Shown here: positions 7,740 to 16,111 of the stretch, in pieces
Position numbering within the stretch: position 1 is the first letter of the stretch
Layout: the number at the start of each line of letters is the position of its first letter
Assembly (NCBI GenBank): GCA_025454915.1
Contig: JALONN010000001.1
Span: 124,001-188,000, forward strand
Reading direction: 5' to 3'
Source: Raineya sp.
GTDB taxonomy: Bacteria; Bacteroidota; Bacteroidia; Cytophagales; Thermonemataceae
DNA length: 64,000 nt
Made by a program: the position numbers and the translations under genes
The notes under the pieces: model-generated
Told to the model about the DNA's origin: nothing
Databases searched by the model: none
What the model saw: the letters and a program-made list of their open reading frames with translations, nothing else

Positions 7740-9266
7740 TTATTCCCACTCAATTGTAGCAGGGGGTTTAGAAGAAATATCATACACTACTCGGTTTACA
7801 CCTTTTACCTTGTTGATAATTTGGTTTGAAATATCAGCCAAGAAATCGTAAGGCAGTCTGCACCAGTCAGCTGTCATACCATCTAAACTGCTTACAGCCC
7901 TCAAAGCCACTACACGCTCATAGGTACGTTCATCTCCCATCACGCCAACGCTTTGGATAGGCAATAAAATAGCTCCTGCCTGCCAAACTTCATCATACAA
8001 ATTTGCTTTTTTTAAGCCATCTATAAAAATAGCATCTACTTCCTGCAATAAAGCCACTTTTTCGGCTGTAATATCGCCTAAAATACGAATGGCAAGCCCC
8101 GGACCAGGGAAGGGATGACGATTTAAAATGTTTTCGGGCAAACCCAACTCTCTACCAATTGCCCTTACTTCATCTTTGAAAAGCGTATTCAAAGGTTCTA
8201 CAATCTTGAGTTTCATTCTTTCGGGCAAACCACCCACATTATGATGCGATTTGATGGTAACTGAAGGACCAGCCACACTTACACTTTCAATCACATCAGG
8301 GTAAATAGTACCCTGTCCGAGCCACTTTACATCCTGAATTTTATGAGCTTCAATATCAAAAACATCAATAAAAGTTTTTCCAATGGCTTTTCTTTTGGCT
8401 TCTGGATCAGAAAGTCCTGCCAGTTCTTTGTAAAATAAATCTTTAGCATCTACGCCCACCACATTCAAACCCAAATCCTGATAAGAGTGTAAAACGCCTT
8501 CAAATTCATTTTTACGTAAAAGTCCGTTATCTACAAAAATACAATATAAATTTTTGCCAACAGCTTTATGCAAAAGCATGGCTGCCACACTCGAATCTAC
8601 ACCACCCGAAAGCCCTAAAACTACTTTGTCAGAGCCTAATTTAGCTTTTAAATCAGCTACCGAACTTTCTATAAATGAGGCAGATGTCCAGTCCTGAGAG
8701 CATTTGCAAATATTGACCACGAAATTTTTTAGAAGAACTTTGCCTTCCAAAGAGTGTGTTACTTCAGGGTGGAATTGAATACCAAAAGTTTCTTCACCTT
8801 GTATCTGGAAAGCAGCTACTCGTACACTTTCTGTACTTGCAATGAGTTGGAAATTTTCAGGAATTTGCGTAATGGTATCACCATGACTCATCCAAACCTG
8901 CGAATGGGCAGAAAGTCCGTTTAAAAGAGCATTTCCCTGTTCAAAAGAAGCCAAATTGGCTCTGCCATACTCACGAGTAGGAGAGGCTTCCACGCTTCCA
9001 CCAAATTTTTGAGCAAGCAATTGAGCTCCATAACAAACACCTAAAATGGGCAATTTCTTACGAATAGCCATCAAATCTACATCAGGAGAACCTGCATCTC
9101 GTACGGAGCATGGGCTACCCGAAAGAATGATGCCTTTGATGTCATCAGTAAGGGTTGGAATTTTGTTGAAGGGATGAATTTCACAATAAACGTTCAATTC
9201 TCTAACTCTACGGGCAATCAGCTGGGTATATTGCGAACCAAAATCAAGAATCAGAATTTTTTCCAT
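7740..9266 (-). CDS. guaA: GMP synthase (glutamine-hydrolysing)
   Basis: The 508-residue protein is full length for GuaA, which converts XMP, ATP and glutamine to GMP, the last step of guanine nucleotide synthesis. The N-terminal class I glutamine amidotransferase has the nucleophile Cys78 (GVCYGAQ) with His166/Glu168 (FHPEV). The ATP-pyrophosphatase P-loop LSGGVDSS is at 219-226. The C-terminal dimerisation domain has [13 protein letters not shown] and ends KPPATIEWE, the canonical tail. It runs toward the Argonaute cassette and is divergent from the DUF1963 gene across 96 bp. Confidence 0.98.
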   Translation of the reverse strand: MEKILILDFGSQYTQLIARRVRELNVYCEIHPFNKIPTLTDDIKGIILSGSPCSVRDAGSPDVDLMAIRKKLPILGVCYGAQLLAQKFGGSVEASPTREYGRANLASFEQGNALLNGLSAHSQVWMSHGDTITQIPENFQLIASTESVRVAAFQIQGEETFGIQFHPEVTHSLEGKVLLKNFVVNICKCSQDWTSASFIESSVADLKAKLGSDKVVLGLSGGVDSSVAAMLLHKAVGKNLYCIFVDNGLLRKNEFEGVLHSYQDLGLNVVGVDAKDLFYKELAGLSDPEAKRKAIGKTFIDVFDIEAHKIQDVKWLGQGTIYPDVIESVSVAGPSVTIKSHHNVGGLPERMKLKIVEPLNTLFKDEVRAIGRELGLPENILNRHPFPGPGLAIRILGDITAEKVALLQEVDAIFIDGLKKANLYDEVWQAGAILLPIQSVGVMGDERTYERVVALRAVSSLDGMTADWCRLPYDFLADISNQIINKVKGVNRVVYDISSKPPATIEWE

Positions 9267-9362
9267 GGGTTTGGGGTTTGCTAAAATTTTGTCGCAAGTT
9301 AGAGAAATTTATCTAAAATTCTTTATCTTGCTATCAATTAAAGGCAAAATACTCTTAAAACC

Positions 9363-10163
9363 ATGCAAGAAAGTATTCAATTTCCCCAAGAATTAGAAAG
9401 TTTTTTTCCTGTTTTTGAAAAACTCAAAAAGAAGTTTATCAATATAACCAATACTCCTCAAAAAAATGTTGAGATATGGCAGAGTAAATTTGGAGGTATG
9501 CCATTTCTACCAAATGGGGTAGAGTACCCTAAAAACGCCAAAGGCAAGCCTTTGTATCTGCTTGCTCAAATCAATTTTGAAGAAGTGCCTACTCTCGATA
9601 ATTTTCCACAAAAGGGGATTTTACAGTTTTATATTGCCGATGACGATTTGTATGGAATGGATTTTGATAAACCTTCAGAGCAGAATGGTTTTAGAGTGGT
9701 GTATTTTGCTGATATTGATAAAGAAAATTTTCAGAGAGATTTGCCACTTGTAGATGCTGAATTAACTCCTTTAGGTAAAAACTTAGAAACACATCAACTG
9801 ACATTCGAGGTTGCTGAAGAGTATGTAGGACTGAATGATGGAAATTTAGAGGCTTCTTTGGGGGATAGATTAGATGAGTTTAATGAAATTATTGAAGCCA
9901 ATGAGTATAAAATTGCTGACTGGTTTAGTGATGAAGTACGCAATGCAGGGCATAAAATAGGAGGCTATGCTGATTTTGTACAGGAAGACCCCCGAAAATA
10001 TGATGAAGAAAAACTAAAACAATACAATACGCTACTTTTCCAGATGGATAGCCAAGGCGGAATCTGTTGGGGGGATATGGGTGTGGGAAATTTCTTTATT
10101 GATATAGAAAAACTCAAAAAATTAGACTTTTCAGATATTTTATACAACTGGGACTGTGGTTAA
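9363..10163 (+). CDS. DUF1963 (YwqG-like) protein
   Basis: A 266-residue soluble protein of the YwqG/DUF1963 family. Family marks are K-F-G-G-x-P-F-L-P-x-G-V-E-Y-P near residue 45, the PLYLLAQINFEEVP block, GILQFYIADDD, and the late Q-x-D-S-Q-G-G-I-x-W-G-D-M-G motif. Members are widespread and fold as a beta-rich domain, but their function is not established. Starts and ends are clear; no signal peptide. It is divergent from guaA and 77 bp upstream of the threonine synthase-like gene, probably transcribed separately. Confidence 0.9.
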   Translation: MQESIQFPQELESFFPVFEKLKKKFINITNTPQKNVEIWQSKFGGMPFLPNGVEYPKNAKGKPLYLLAQINFEEVPTLDNFPQKGILQFYIADDDLYGMDFDKPSEQNGFRVVYFADIDKENFQRDLPLVDAELTPLGKNLETHQLTFEVAEEYVGLNDGNLEASLGDRLDEFNEIIEANEYKIADWFSDEVRNAGHKIGGYADFVQEDPRKYDEEKLKQYNTLLFQMDSQGGICWGDMGVGNFFIDIEKLKKLDFSDILYNWDCG

Positions 10164-10240
10164 TGCTAAATTTTAAATGGTAAATGTTAAAATAATAATT
10201 AATGAAAGTTTTTTAATGATTGATAACCAAGTAGTTTAAT

Positions 10241-11362
10241 TTGAAGCCAGATAGTTTAATTTGTACCAAAACTCAAGAAGAGTATCCACTTCACGAAGCC
10301 CGTTGGCAGAGTAAAGCAGGAAACTTGCTGGATATTCGTTTCAAGCCCACACTTGATAAAAATCTTATTCGTCAGAGAGCTGCAAACCTTTGGCGATACA
10401 GAGAAGCATTACCTATTCTAGACGATTCCCATATTGTCAGTTTTGGAGAAGGGGCGACACCTCTCCAAAAAATTACGGTAGATAATGTAGGAGTACACTT
10501 TAAACTTGATTTTCTGTTCCCGACAGGGTCTTATAAAGACAGAGGGAGTGCCATAATGATTAGCAAAGCCAAAGAACTGGGTATTACTCATGTAGTACAA
10601 GACTCCTCTGGTAATGCAGGTAGCTCTGTGGCTGCTTATTGTGCCAAAGCGGGCATCAGTTGTGATATTTATGTACCCAAAGGTGTTTCAGAAGGTAAAT
10701 TAGTACAAATGAAATGCTATGGTGCCAATGTGGTGGTAGTAGATGGCACACGAGAGGACACCGCAGAAGCAGCTTATCAGGCTGCTAAAAACAGCTATTA
10801 TGCAAGCCATTGTTGGAATCCTTTCTTTTTTCAGGGAACAAAAACTTTTGCTTTTGAGGTTTGTGAACAGTTAGGCTGGAAAGCCCCTGATACACTTATT
10901 CTGCCTGCGGGTAATGGTACATTGCTCATAGGGGCTTATATCGGCTTTAAAGAACTCTTAAAAGCAGGAATTATTGAAAGTATGCCTAAAATTATAGGTG
11001 TACAGGCAACACATTGTTCGCCTTTATACGAGGCTTTTAATGAAGGACTTACATACATTCCTGAAATAATTACACTACCAACACTAGCAGAAGGTATAGC
11101 GATTGCTCAACCTGTAAGAGGTAAACAAATGCTTCAGTACGTAGAACTTTCTGAGGGAGTTTTTATGTGTGTAAGCGAAGAAGAAATCAAGGATGCTCTG
11201 ATAATGATGGGCAGAATGGGCTATTTTATTGAACCAACCTCAGCAGCAGTAGTGGCAGGTGTGAGAAAATATATACTTACTGCCCCTCCAAATGAAAAAA
11301 TAGTTTCTGTTCTGACAGGCTCTGGTCTGAAATCTACCGAGAAAATACTCAAAATCATTTAA
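10241..11362 (+). CDS. thrC: Threonine synthase-like PLP enzyme, TTG start
   Basis: A 373-residue fold-type II PLP enzyme. GEGATPL is at 69-75, the PLP lysine is Lys99 in PTGSYKDRG, SSGNAGSS (122-129) is the Asn loop, and PAGNGTLLIGAY is the phosphate loop. The N-terminus (LICTKTQEEYPLHEARW) follows the threonine synthase pattern 'C..C...Y', but only one cysteine of the zinc ribbon remains. Threonine synthase converts O-phosphohomoserine to threonine and phosphate. No ATG occurs before about residue 105 and an in-frame stop lies at 10232-10234, so TTG at 10241 is the only start giving the conserved N-terminus. No hom or thrB lies nearby, so a related PLP lyase remains possible. Confidence 0.75.
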   Translation: MKPDSLICTKTQEEYPLHEARWQSKAGNLLDIRFKPTLDKNLIRQRAANLWRYREALPILDDSHIVSFGEGATPLQKITVDNVGVHFKLDFLFPTGSYKDRGSAIMISKAKELGITHVVQDSSGNAGSSVAAYCAKAGISCDIYVPKGVSEGKLVQMKCYGANVVVVDGTREDTAEAAYQAAKNSYYASHCWNPFFFQGTKTFAFEVCEQLGWKAPDTLILPAGNGTLLIGAYIGFKELLKAGIIESMPKIIGVQATHCSPLYEAFNEGLTYIPEIITLPTLAEGIAIAQPVRGKQMLQYVELSEGVFMCVSEEEIKDALIMMGRMGYFIEPTSAAVVAGVRKYILTAPPNEKIVSVLTGSGLKSTEKILKII

Positions 11363-11448
11363 AACTTACATATCCCTTGCAATTTTTGACTATTTTATGT
11401 ATCTTTATATAAATACGTACACTTATTGAATTATAACAATTACACCCT

Positions 11449-12363
11449 ATGAGAAAGATACAACTACTGTTATGGATAACATTATTTTATGCACAAACCC
11501 TTTTAGGGCAAGATATTCCAAAAGAACTTGTAGTAGCCATTGGACATACACAAATGGATAAAAAAGGTGCTGAAGTAGATAAATTATTACAAGAGTATCT
11601 TGCAAAAAAATTAGCCATGCCTGTAAAGGTTTATTATCCGAAAAACATTTTTGAAATGTTGGATAAAATTGATAGTAGTAAAGTGCATGTCGTAGATATC
11701 AACCCTTTTGGATATGTAATGGCATCGTTAAATGGTAAAGTAGATGTAATTGCTATCAGAGGGAATAAAGATAAGCAAATAGAAACCTATAACAGTTGTA
11801 TTTTGGTCAATGCCAAATCGCCTATCAAAAAAATAGAAGATATTAAAAAAATGGGTTCTAAGCTCGAAATGGCATTTGTAAATGCAGCTTCTACTTCTGG
11901 ACACTTAGTACCAAGATTATATTTTAACTCCATTAATTTAGATGTAGAAACTGTTTTTAAAGAAGTAACATTCAAGAAAACGCATGTTGGTGTAACAGAC
12001 TATTTAAAAACAAATCCGAATGCTGTAGGAGCTTGTGCTTATAATTTCTTTTTAGATCAAGTTGCTGAGGGGAAAATCAAGAAAGAAGATTATCGTATTT
12101 TATGGAAATCGCCAGATATCCCTCATGGACCAGTGGCAGCACTGAAAAATCTTAATCCTACCTTCAGAAATAAAATTCAGGAGGCTTATTTGGCAATACC
12201 TACAGAAGCTCCCGAATTGTGGAAAATTATGCTTGCCAACTGGTATGCAAAACCTGAAAATACCACTTATATCAAGGGTACAGATGAGGCATTTAATTCT
12301 TTGCGTAAAATTACCAACGAAGCAGAAGACTTGATATTAATTCTTAATTTTTATAGAGAGTAA
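11449..12363 (+). CDS. Secreted PhnD-type phosphate/phosphonate-like binding protein, orphan
   Basis: A 304-residue protein with a signal peptide (MRKIQLLLWITLFYAQTLLG) and the PhnD/transferrin-type periplasmic binding fold: LVVAIGHTQ, then DVVDINPFGYVMA-like segment at about 83-95, FVNAASTSGHLVPRLYF, and the HGPVAALK block. Such proteins usually bind phosphonate, phosphite or other oxyanions for an ABC transporter, but no permease or ATPase gene lies nearby, so it may act with a distant transporter or as a sensor. Ligand unknown. It ends at a terminator shared with the convergent YjbR/MmcQ gene. Confidence 0.8.
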   Translation: MRKIQLLLWITLFYAQTLLGQDIPKELVVAIGHTQMDKKGAEVDKLLQEYLAKKLAMPVKVYYPKNIFEMLDKIDSSKVHVVDINPFGYVMASLNGKVDVIAIRGNKDKQIETYNSCILVNAKSPIKKIEDIKKMGSKLEMAFVNAASTSGHLVPRLYFNSINLDVETVFKEVTFKKTHVGVTDYLKTNPNAVGACAYNFFLDQVAEGKIKKEDYRILWKSPDIPHGPVAALKNLNPTFRNKIQEAYLAIPTEAPELWKIMLANWYAKPENTTYIKGTDEAFNSLRKITNEAEDLILILNFYRE

Positions 12364-12409
12364 TCTTGATAGATATAAGAAATAAAATTTTAGATAAAAA
12401 TATTTAATT

Positions 12410-12442
12410 AAAAAGCCTTTCCATTATTTGGAGAGGCTTTTT
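12410..12442. terminator. Bidirectional terminator with the MmcQ stop codon in its loop
   Basis: AAAAAGCCTTTCC at 12410-12422 pairs with GGAGAGGCTTTTT at 12430-12442 (one G-U pair). The TAA of the leftward gene is in the loop, so its last codons are part of the hairpin. Confidence 0.85.
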
Positions 12443-12786
12443 AATTCATTTTGAAGTTTTTTAGGCAGACTGGCTACTACCAGATTATAGGAATCATCAA
12501 TCCATTCTAAAACAAGCTTTTTAGGCTTTATCTGTTCTACAAGAACGGTATTCCAATGTTTTTTATTCATATGATAACCAGGGCGTACACCATCATATTG
12601 TTCTCGAAGCTCAACAGCTTTCTCAGGATCACATTTGAGATTAATTGATAGAGCCTCACGATCTAGGCTTGTAAGGGCAAACATTTTACCCATTACCTTA
12701 AATACTAAGGTTACATCATCAAAAGGGAATTCTTCTGTAACACCTTGTTTTTGAATGCAATAATTTCTGAAATCTTCAATATCCAT
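12424..12786 (-). CDS. YjbR/MmcQ family protein
   Basis: A 120-residue protein of the YjbR family (double-stranded-DNA-binding-like fold, exact role unknown). Visible marks are EEFPFDDVTLVFKVMGKMFAL at 18-38, INLKCDPEKAVELR, GVRPGYHMNKKHWNTV, and a final WIDDSYNLVV-LPKK stretch. No signal peptide; soluble. Upstream it carries a copy of the short sequence TTATCAATGAACAATATTT that also occurs upstream of xerD. Confidence 0.9.
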   Translation of the reverse strand: MDIEDFRNYCIQKQGVTEEFPFDDVTLVFKVMGKMFALTSLDREALSINLKCDPEKAVELREQYDGVRPGYHMNKKHWNTVLVEQIKPKKLVLEWIDDSYNLVVASLPKKLQNELKSLSK

Positions 12787-12796
12787 TTTTACAACG

Positions 12797-12890
12797 AACA
12801 GTTATCAATGAACAATATTTTAAGAAATAAAAAATGAGACACAAGACTTATGATAGAACATTGTTTTTTCTTATGTCTCAAGTCTAATTT
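12797..12890. repeat. Intergenic short repeated words
   Basis: TTATCAATGAACAATATTTT starting at about 12797 recurs nearly unchanged near 32986 upstream of xerD. It is followed by GAGACACAAGACTTATGA and TCTTATGTCTCAAGTCTAA, partly inverted AGAC-rich words that also occur near 7706 and 56952. No gene is seen in this 103-bp gap. Confidence 0.45.
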
Positions 12891-13645
12891 TATCTTTTCT
12901 TATCCAATTCACCAAATACTCTTTGTAAAAGGGCTGTAGTACGAGCCAGAGGAGTATTTCTGATTTTTTGTTCCTCCTGAGCAATACGCCAAAACAAACC
13001 ATCTAGTGCTTTTTGGGTAGTATATGCTCCCAAATCGCTGTTGATAGGCTGACGAACATTTACAAGAGCTCCAGCAGGAGAGTTTGCCAATTTATTATAA
13101 GGTGTTGTAATAGCCTGCCATGCCTGTGTAGCACCTACTTTGCTCAAAGATGCATTAATTTTAGGAGCATAAGCCTGAGTCAGTTTTTGTAGGGTCTTTT
13201 CTTTGAGATAATTGGTGGCTGCATTTTCGTTCCCAAACAAAATATTTTTTGCATCGGAGATTGTCATAGATGTAATGGCATCAACAAAAATAGGTTTGGC
13301 TTCATTGGCTGCATCTTCGGCTGCTCTGTTCATTTTAAGTACGGCTTCATCTACTAGTTTTTGTCCTTGTGGAATATTTTTGACAATTAAATCTTGTACT
13401 TTCTGAGCTTCAGGTGGTAATAATAATTTAATAGCCTGATTACCAAAATAACCATCTAATTTAATGAGTTCGTTTACACCATTGCCAATACCTTGATTAA
13501 GAGCTTCTTTCAAACCACTGGCAATATCTGCTTCAGTAAGAGGTTGCCCTGTGGTGGTGGTAGGTAAGTTTGAAGCTACTTGCTGGAGTGTAGCACAAGA
13601 ATTAAAAAACGTAAAACCAATTAAAAATAGAGCTATTTTTTTCAT
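12890..13645 (-). CDS. DUF4197 lipoprotein
   Basis: A 251-residue protein with a lipoprotein signal peptide (MKKIALFLIGFTFFNSC, acylated Cys17). The body is a DUF4197 domain: LTEADIASGLKEALNQGIGNGV, GYFGNQAIKLLLPPE, ISDAKNILFG, and the C-terminal QKALDGLFWRIAQEEQKIR block. The family is common in Bacteroidota and Proteobacteria envelopes; its role is unknown. It lies in a leftward run with the DUF1573 gene, but the 90-bp gap suggests separate transcription. Confidence 0.88.
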   Translation of the reverse strand: MKKIALFLIGFTFFNSCATLQQVASNLPTTTTGQPLTEADIASGLKEALNQGIGNGVNELIKLDGYFGNQAIKLLLPPEAQKVQDLIVKNIPQGQKLVDEAVLKMNRAAEDAANEAKPIFVDAITSMTISDAKNILFGNENAATNYLKEKTLQKLTQAYAPKINASLSKVGATQAWQAITTPYNKLANSPAGALVNVRQPINSDLGAYTTQKALDGLFWRIAQEEQKIRNTPLARTTALLQRVFGELDKKR

Positions 13646-13735
13646 AAAGAAGAAATATTTTGTTGAAAAAAGAAAAACTACAAACCTATACGAAAAAACA
13701 GATTTGTAGTTTTGTTCAAATTATGAATATTTTGT

Positions 13736-14476
13736 TTAAAATCCAAAAGGATTACGGGTTGTATTTTCTTTCATAGGAGATGCATCTAACACCTTTGCTT
13801 TCAATTGCAAACGGTGTGTAGCTGATTGCCCATCATTGGAATAGATAAAAACTTCATCTGTTACATCTCCTTTCTGACGAGGAGTGTATTTAATTTCTAA
13901 AGTATAAGACTCTTTTGGCTTAATAGTTCTTGTACCACTATGGTTGATACAATTACAATCACTTCTGATAGCAGAAATTGACAAATCACTTGTTCCTGTA
14001 TTGGTAATGATGAATTTTTGCAAGGCAGTTTGCCCTAATTGTAAATTACCAATATTAGCAACATTGCGGTCAAGTGTTAAAACTGCAGCTGAAGCAGCTA
14101 CGGCTACTTTAGGATTTACAAACCCTTTGATATATAATACTTTAATAGGTTCTTCACTATTAGAACGAACTGTAATACTTTTATGAAAAGCATTTGGACG
14201 ACCTTGACTACTATATGAAACAGTTATTTTACCTGTTTTACCTGGTGCAATAGGTTCTTTGGTATAAGAGGGACTCGTACAACCACAAGAAGGCTCTACA
14301 GATTGTAAAATAAGGGGTGTTTTTCCTCTATTTTTGAATATAAAGTCGTAGGTAGCGACCTTACCTTCATCAAAAGTACCAAAATCATGGGTCTCTTTTT
14401 CAAATTCTATGATACTTTGGGCATGAATTACTGTAATTGCAAGCAAAAACAAAATAACAAGGCTTATCTTCTTCAT
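13736..14476 (-). CDS. Secreted protein with two DUF1573 (ASPM/Hydin-like) domains
   Basis: About 246 residues from the MKKISL start; the frame is open 7 codons further to 14497, but the shorter form gives a clean signal peptide ending at HAQ. Two immunoglobulin-like DUF1573 repeats follow. The first has HDFGTFDEGKVATYDFIFKN and EPSCGCT; the second has IGNLQLGQTALQKFIITNTG and RSDCNCI. Each repeat has the paired C-x-C typical of the family, and the second ends in a K-Y-T-P-R motif. A small extracytoplasmic protein of unknown partner. Divergent from the desaturase gene. Confidence 0.85.
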   Translation of the reverse strand: MKKISLVILFLLAITVIHAQSIIEFEKETHDFGTFDEGKVATYDFIFKNRGKTPLILQSVEPSCGCTSPSYTKEPIAPGKTGKITVSYSSQGRPNAFHKSITVRSNSEEPIKVLYIKGFVNPKVAVAASAAVLTLDRNVANIGNLQLGQTALQKFIITNTGTSDLSISAIRSDCNCINHSGTRTIKPKESYTLEIKYTPRQKGDVTDEVFIYSNDGQSATHRLQLKAKVLDASPMKENTTRNPFGF

Positions 14477-14534
14477 AATTCTTATATTTTTTGGCAATTT
14501 ACAAAAAAATCTTTTCAGAAGCTATTTTCTCCTC

Positions 14535-14542
14535 TAATTTTG
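14535..14542 (+). promoter_or_regulatory. Possible -7 element of the carotenoid desaturase gene
   Basis: TAATTTTG matches the Bacteroidota -7 consensus TANNTTTG and lies 58 nt before the ATG. No good TTTG lies at the usual -33 distance. Confidence 0.3.
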
Positions 14543-14600
14543 TAACCAAAATACCTTTTAAAAGGTTCATACATATCGGAAGTCAATTTATATTTTATTC

Positions 14601-16061
14601 ATGAAAAAAGCAGGTATTATTGGAGCTGGTATTGCAGGCATTGCTACTGCAATCAGGCTGGCAAATAAAGGGTATCAGGTTGATGTTTTTGAAGCTAATG
14701 CTTATGTGGGAGGTAAACTTTCTGAGATTCAACTGGGGGCATATCGTTTTGATGCAGGACCTTCTCTGTTTACCATGCCTCATCTGGTGGAAGATTTATT
14801 TCAAATCTCTAGAAAAAATATACAAGAGTACTTTCAATATTCAAAGCTGGAAGTGATTTGCAAATATTTTTATGAAGATGGTACAATTGTAGAAGCCCAC
14901 TCCGATAAAAGAAAATTTGCTGAAGAAATAGAGCAAAAATTAGGTGAATCCAAAGAAAAAATATTGAATTATCTTCAAAAAAGTGCTAAAAAATACGAAA
15001 TTACAGAAAGTCTTTTTCTTAAACGTTCGTTGCATAAGTTAGAAACATGGCTCAATAAAGAAGCTTTCAGAGGTTATCTCAATATTCATACTTTGGAAGT
15101 ATTTAAAACGATGAATCAGGCAAACCAAGAAGCTTTTAAAAATCCAAAGTTAATACAATTATTCAATCGGTTTGCTACTTACAACGGCTCTGATCCATAT
15201 CAGACGCCCGCTACACTAACCATTATACCTCATTTAGAACATAATATAGGGGCATTTTTTCCCAAAGGAGGCATGTATGCCATTACCAAAGGACTGGCTC
15301 GTCTGGCAGAAGACTTGGGCGTGAAATTTCATCTCAATTCCAAAGTTCAGGAAATTATTACAGAAAAGAATAAAGTGAAGGGGCTAAAAATTGATGATTC
15401 TGTATTCAATTTTGATTTGATTATCAGTAATATGGATATGGTGGCAACCTATAAATATTTATTGCCCTATGCTCATCATCCACAAAAATTATTATCTCAA
15501 CCCAAATCTAGTTCTGCACTTATTTTTTACTGGGGTATTAAAAAAGAATTCCCAGAGCTAAAAGTGCATAATATTTTCTTTAGTGAAAATTATAAAGAAG
15601 AATTTAAACATATTTTTCAAGATAAAACCATTTATCAAGACCCTACAGTTTATGTAAATATTGGTTCAAAAGGAGAGCCTCAGGATGCTCCTAAAAGTTC
15701 AGAAACATGGTTTGTTATGATTAATACACCTAATAATGAAGGACAAAATTGGGACGAGCTTATTAAAGAGGCTCGAAAAAGTATTCTTGAAAAGCTTTCC
15801 AGATTGTTAAAAACAGATATAGAATCCTTAATTGAAGTTGAGGGGATTCTCGACCCCCGAACAATCGAATCTAAAACTTCCAGTTCACAAGGAGCTTTGT
15901 ATGGAAATAGCTCTAACAATCGTTATGCTGCATTTTTAAGACATGCAAATTTCTCCAAAGAGTTTGATAATCTGTATTTTGTGGGTGGGAGTGTACACCC
16001 TGGAGGAGGCATACCTCTTTGTCTTTCTTCTGCTGCAATTACAGCTAATCTGATTCAATGA
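14601..16061 (+). CDS. Carotenoid desaturase (CrtI/CrtD family)
   Basis: A 486-residue FAD enzyme. It has the N-terminal dinucleotide site GIIGAGIAGIATAIRLA (5-21), VGGKLSEIQLGAYRFDAGPSLF, the central GSDPYQTPATLTIIPHLE and GGMYAITKGLA segments, and the C-terminal FAD motif NLYFVGGSVHPGGGIPLCL. This is the phytoene desaturase family; Bacteroidota members include phytoene desaturases and hydroxycarotenoid 3,4-desaturases, and I cannot tell which this is. No other carotenoid genes are nearby. It acts at the membrane on carotenoid chains. A 12-bp hairpin terminator follows at once. Confidence 0.85.
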   Translation: MKKAGIIGAGIAGIATAIRLANKGYQVDVFEANAYVGGKLSEIQLGAYRFDAGPSLFTMPHLVEDLFQISRKNIQEYFQYSKLEVICKYFYEDGTIVEAHSDKRKFAEEIEQKLGESKEKILNYLQKSAKKYEITESLFLKRSLHKLETWLNKEAFRGYLNIHTLEVFKTMNQANQEAFKNPKLIQLFNRFATYNGSDPYQTPATLTIIPHLEHNIGAFFPKGGMYAITKGLARLAEDLGVKFHLNSKVQEIITEKNKVKGLKIDDSVFNFDLIISNMDMVATYKYLLPYAHHPQKLLSQPKSSSALIFYWGIKKEFPELKVHNIFFSENYKEEFKHIFQDKTIYQDPTVYVNIGSKGEPQDAPKSSETWFVMINTPNNEGQNWDELIKEARKSILEKLSRLLKTDIESLIEVEGILDPRTIESKTSSSQGALYGNSSNNRYAAFLRHANFSKEFDNLYFVGGSVHPGGGIPLCLSSAAITANLIQ

Positions 16062-16062
16062 A

Positions 16063-16090
16063 AAAGAGTTAGCATACTTGCTAACTCTTT
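16063..16090. terminator. Perfect 12-bp hairpin terminator
   Basis: AAAGAGTTAGCA at 16063-16074 pairs without mismatch with TGCTAACTCTTT at 16079-16090 around a 4-nt loop, between convergent genes. Confidence 0.85.
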
Positions 16091-16111
16091 ATGTCTAAAC
16101 TTAATTAATCT

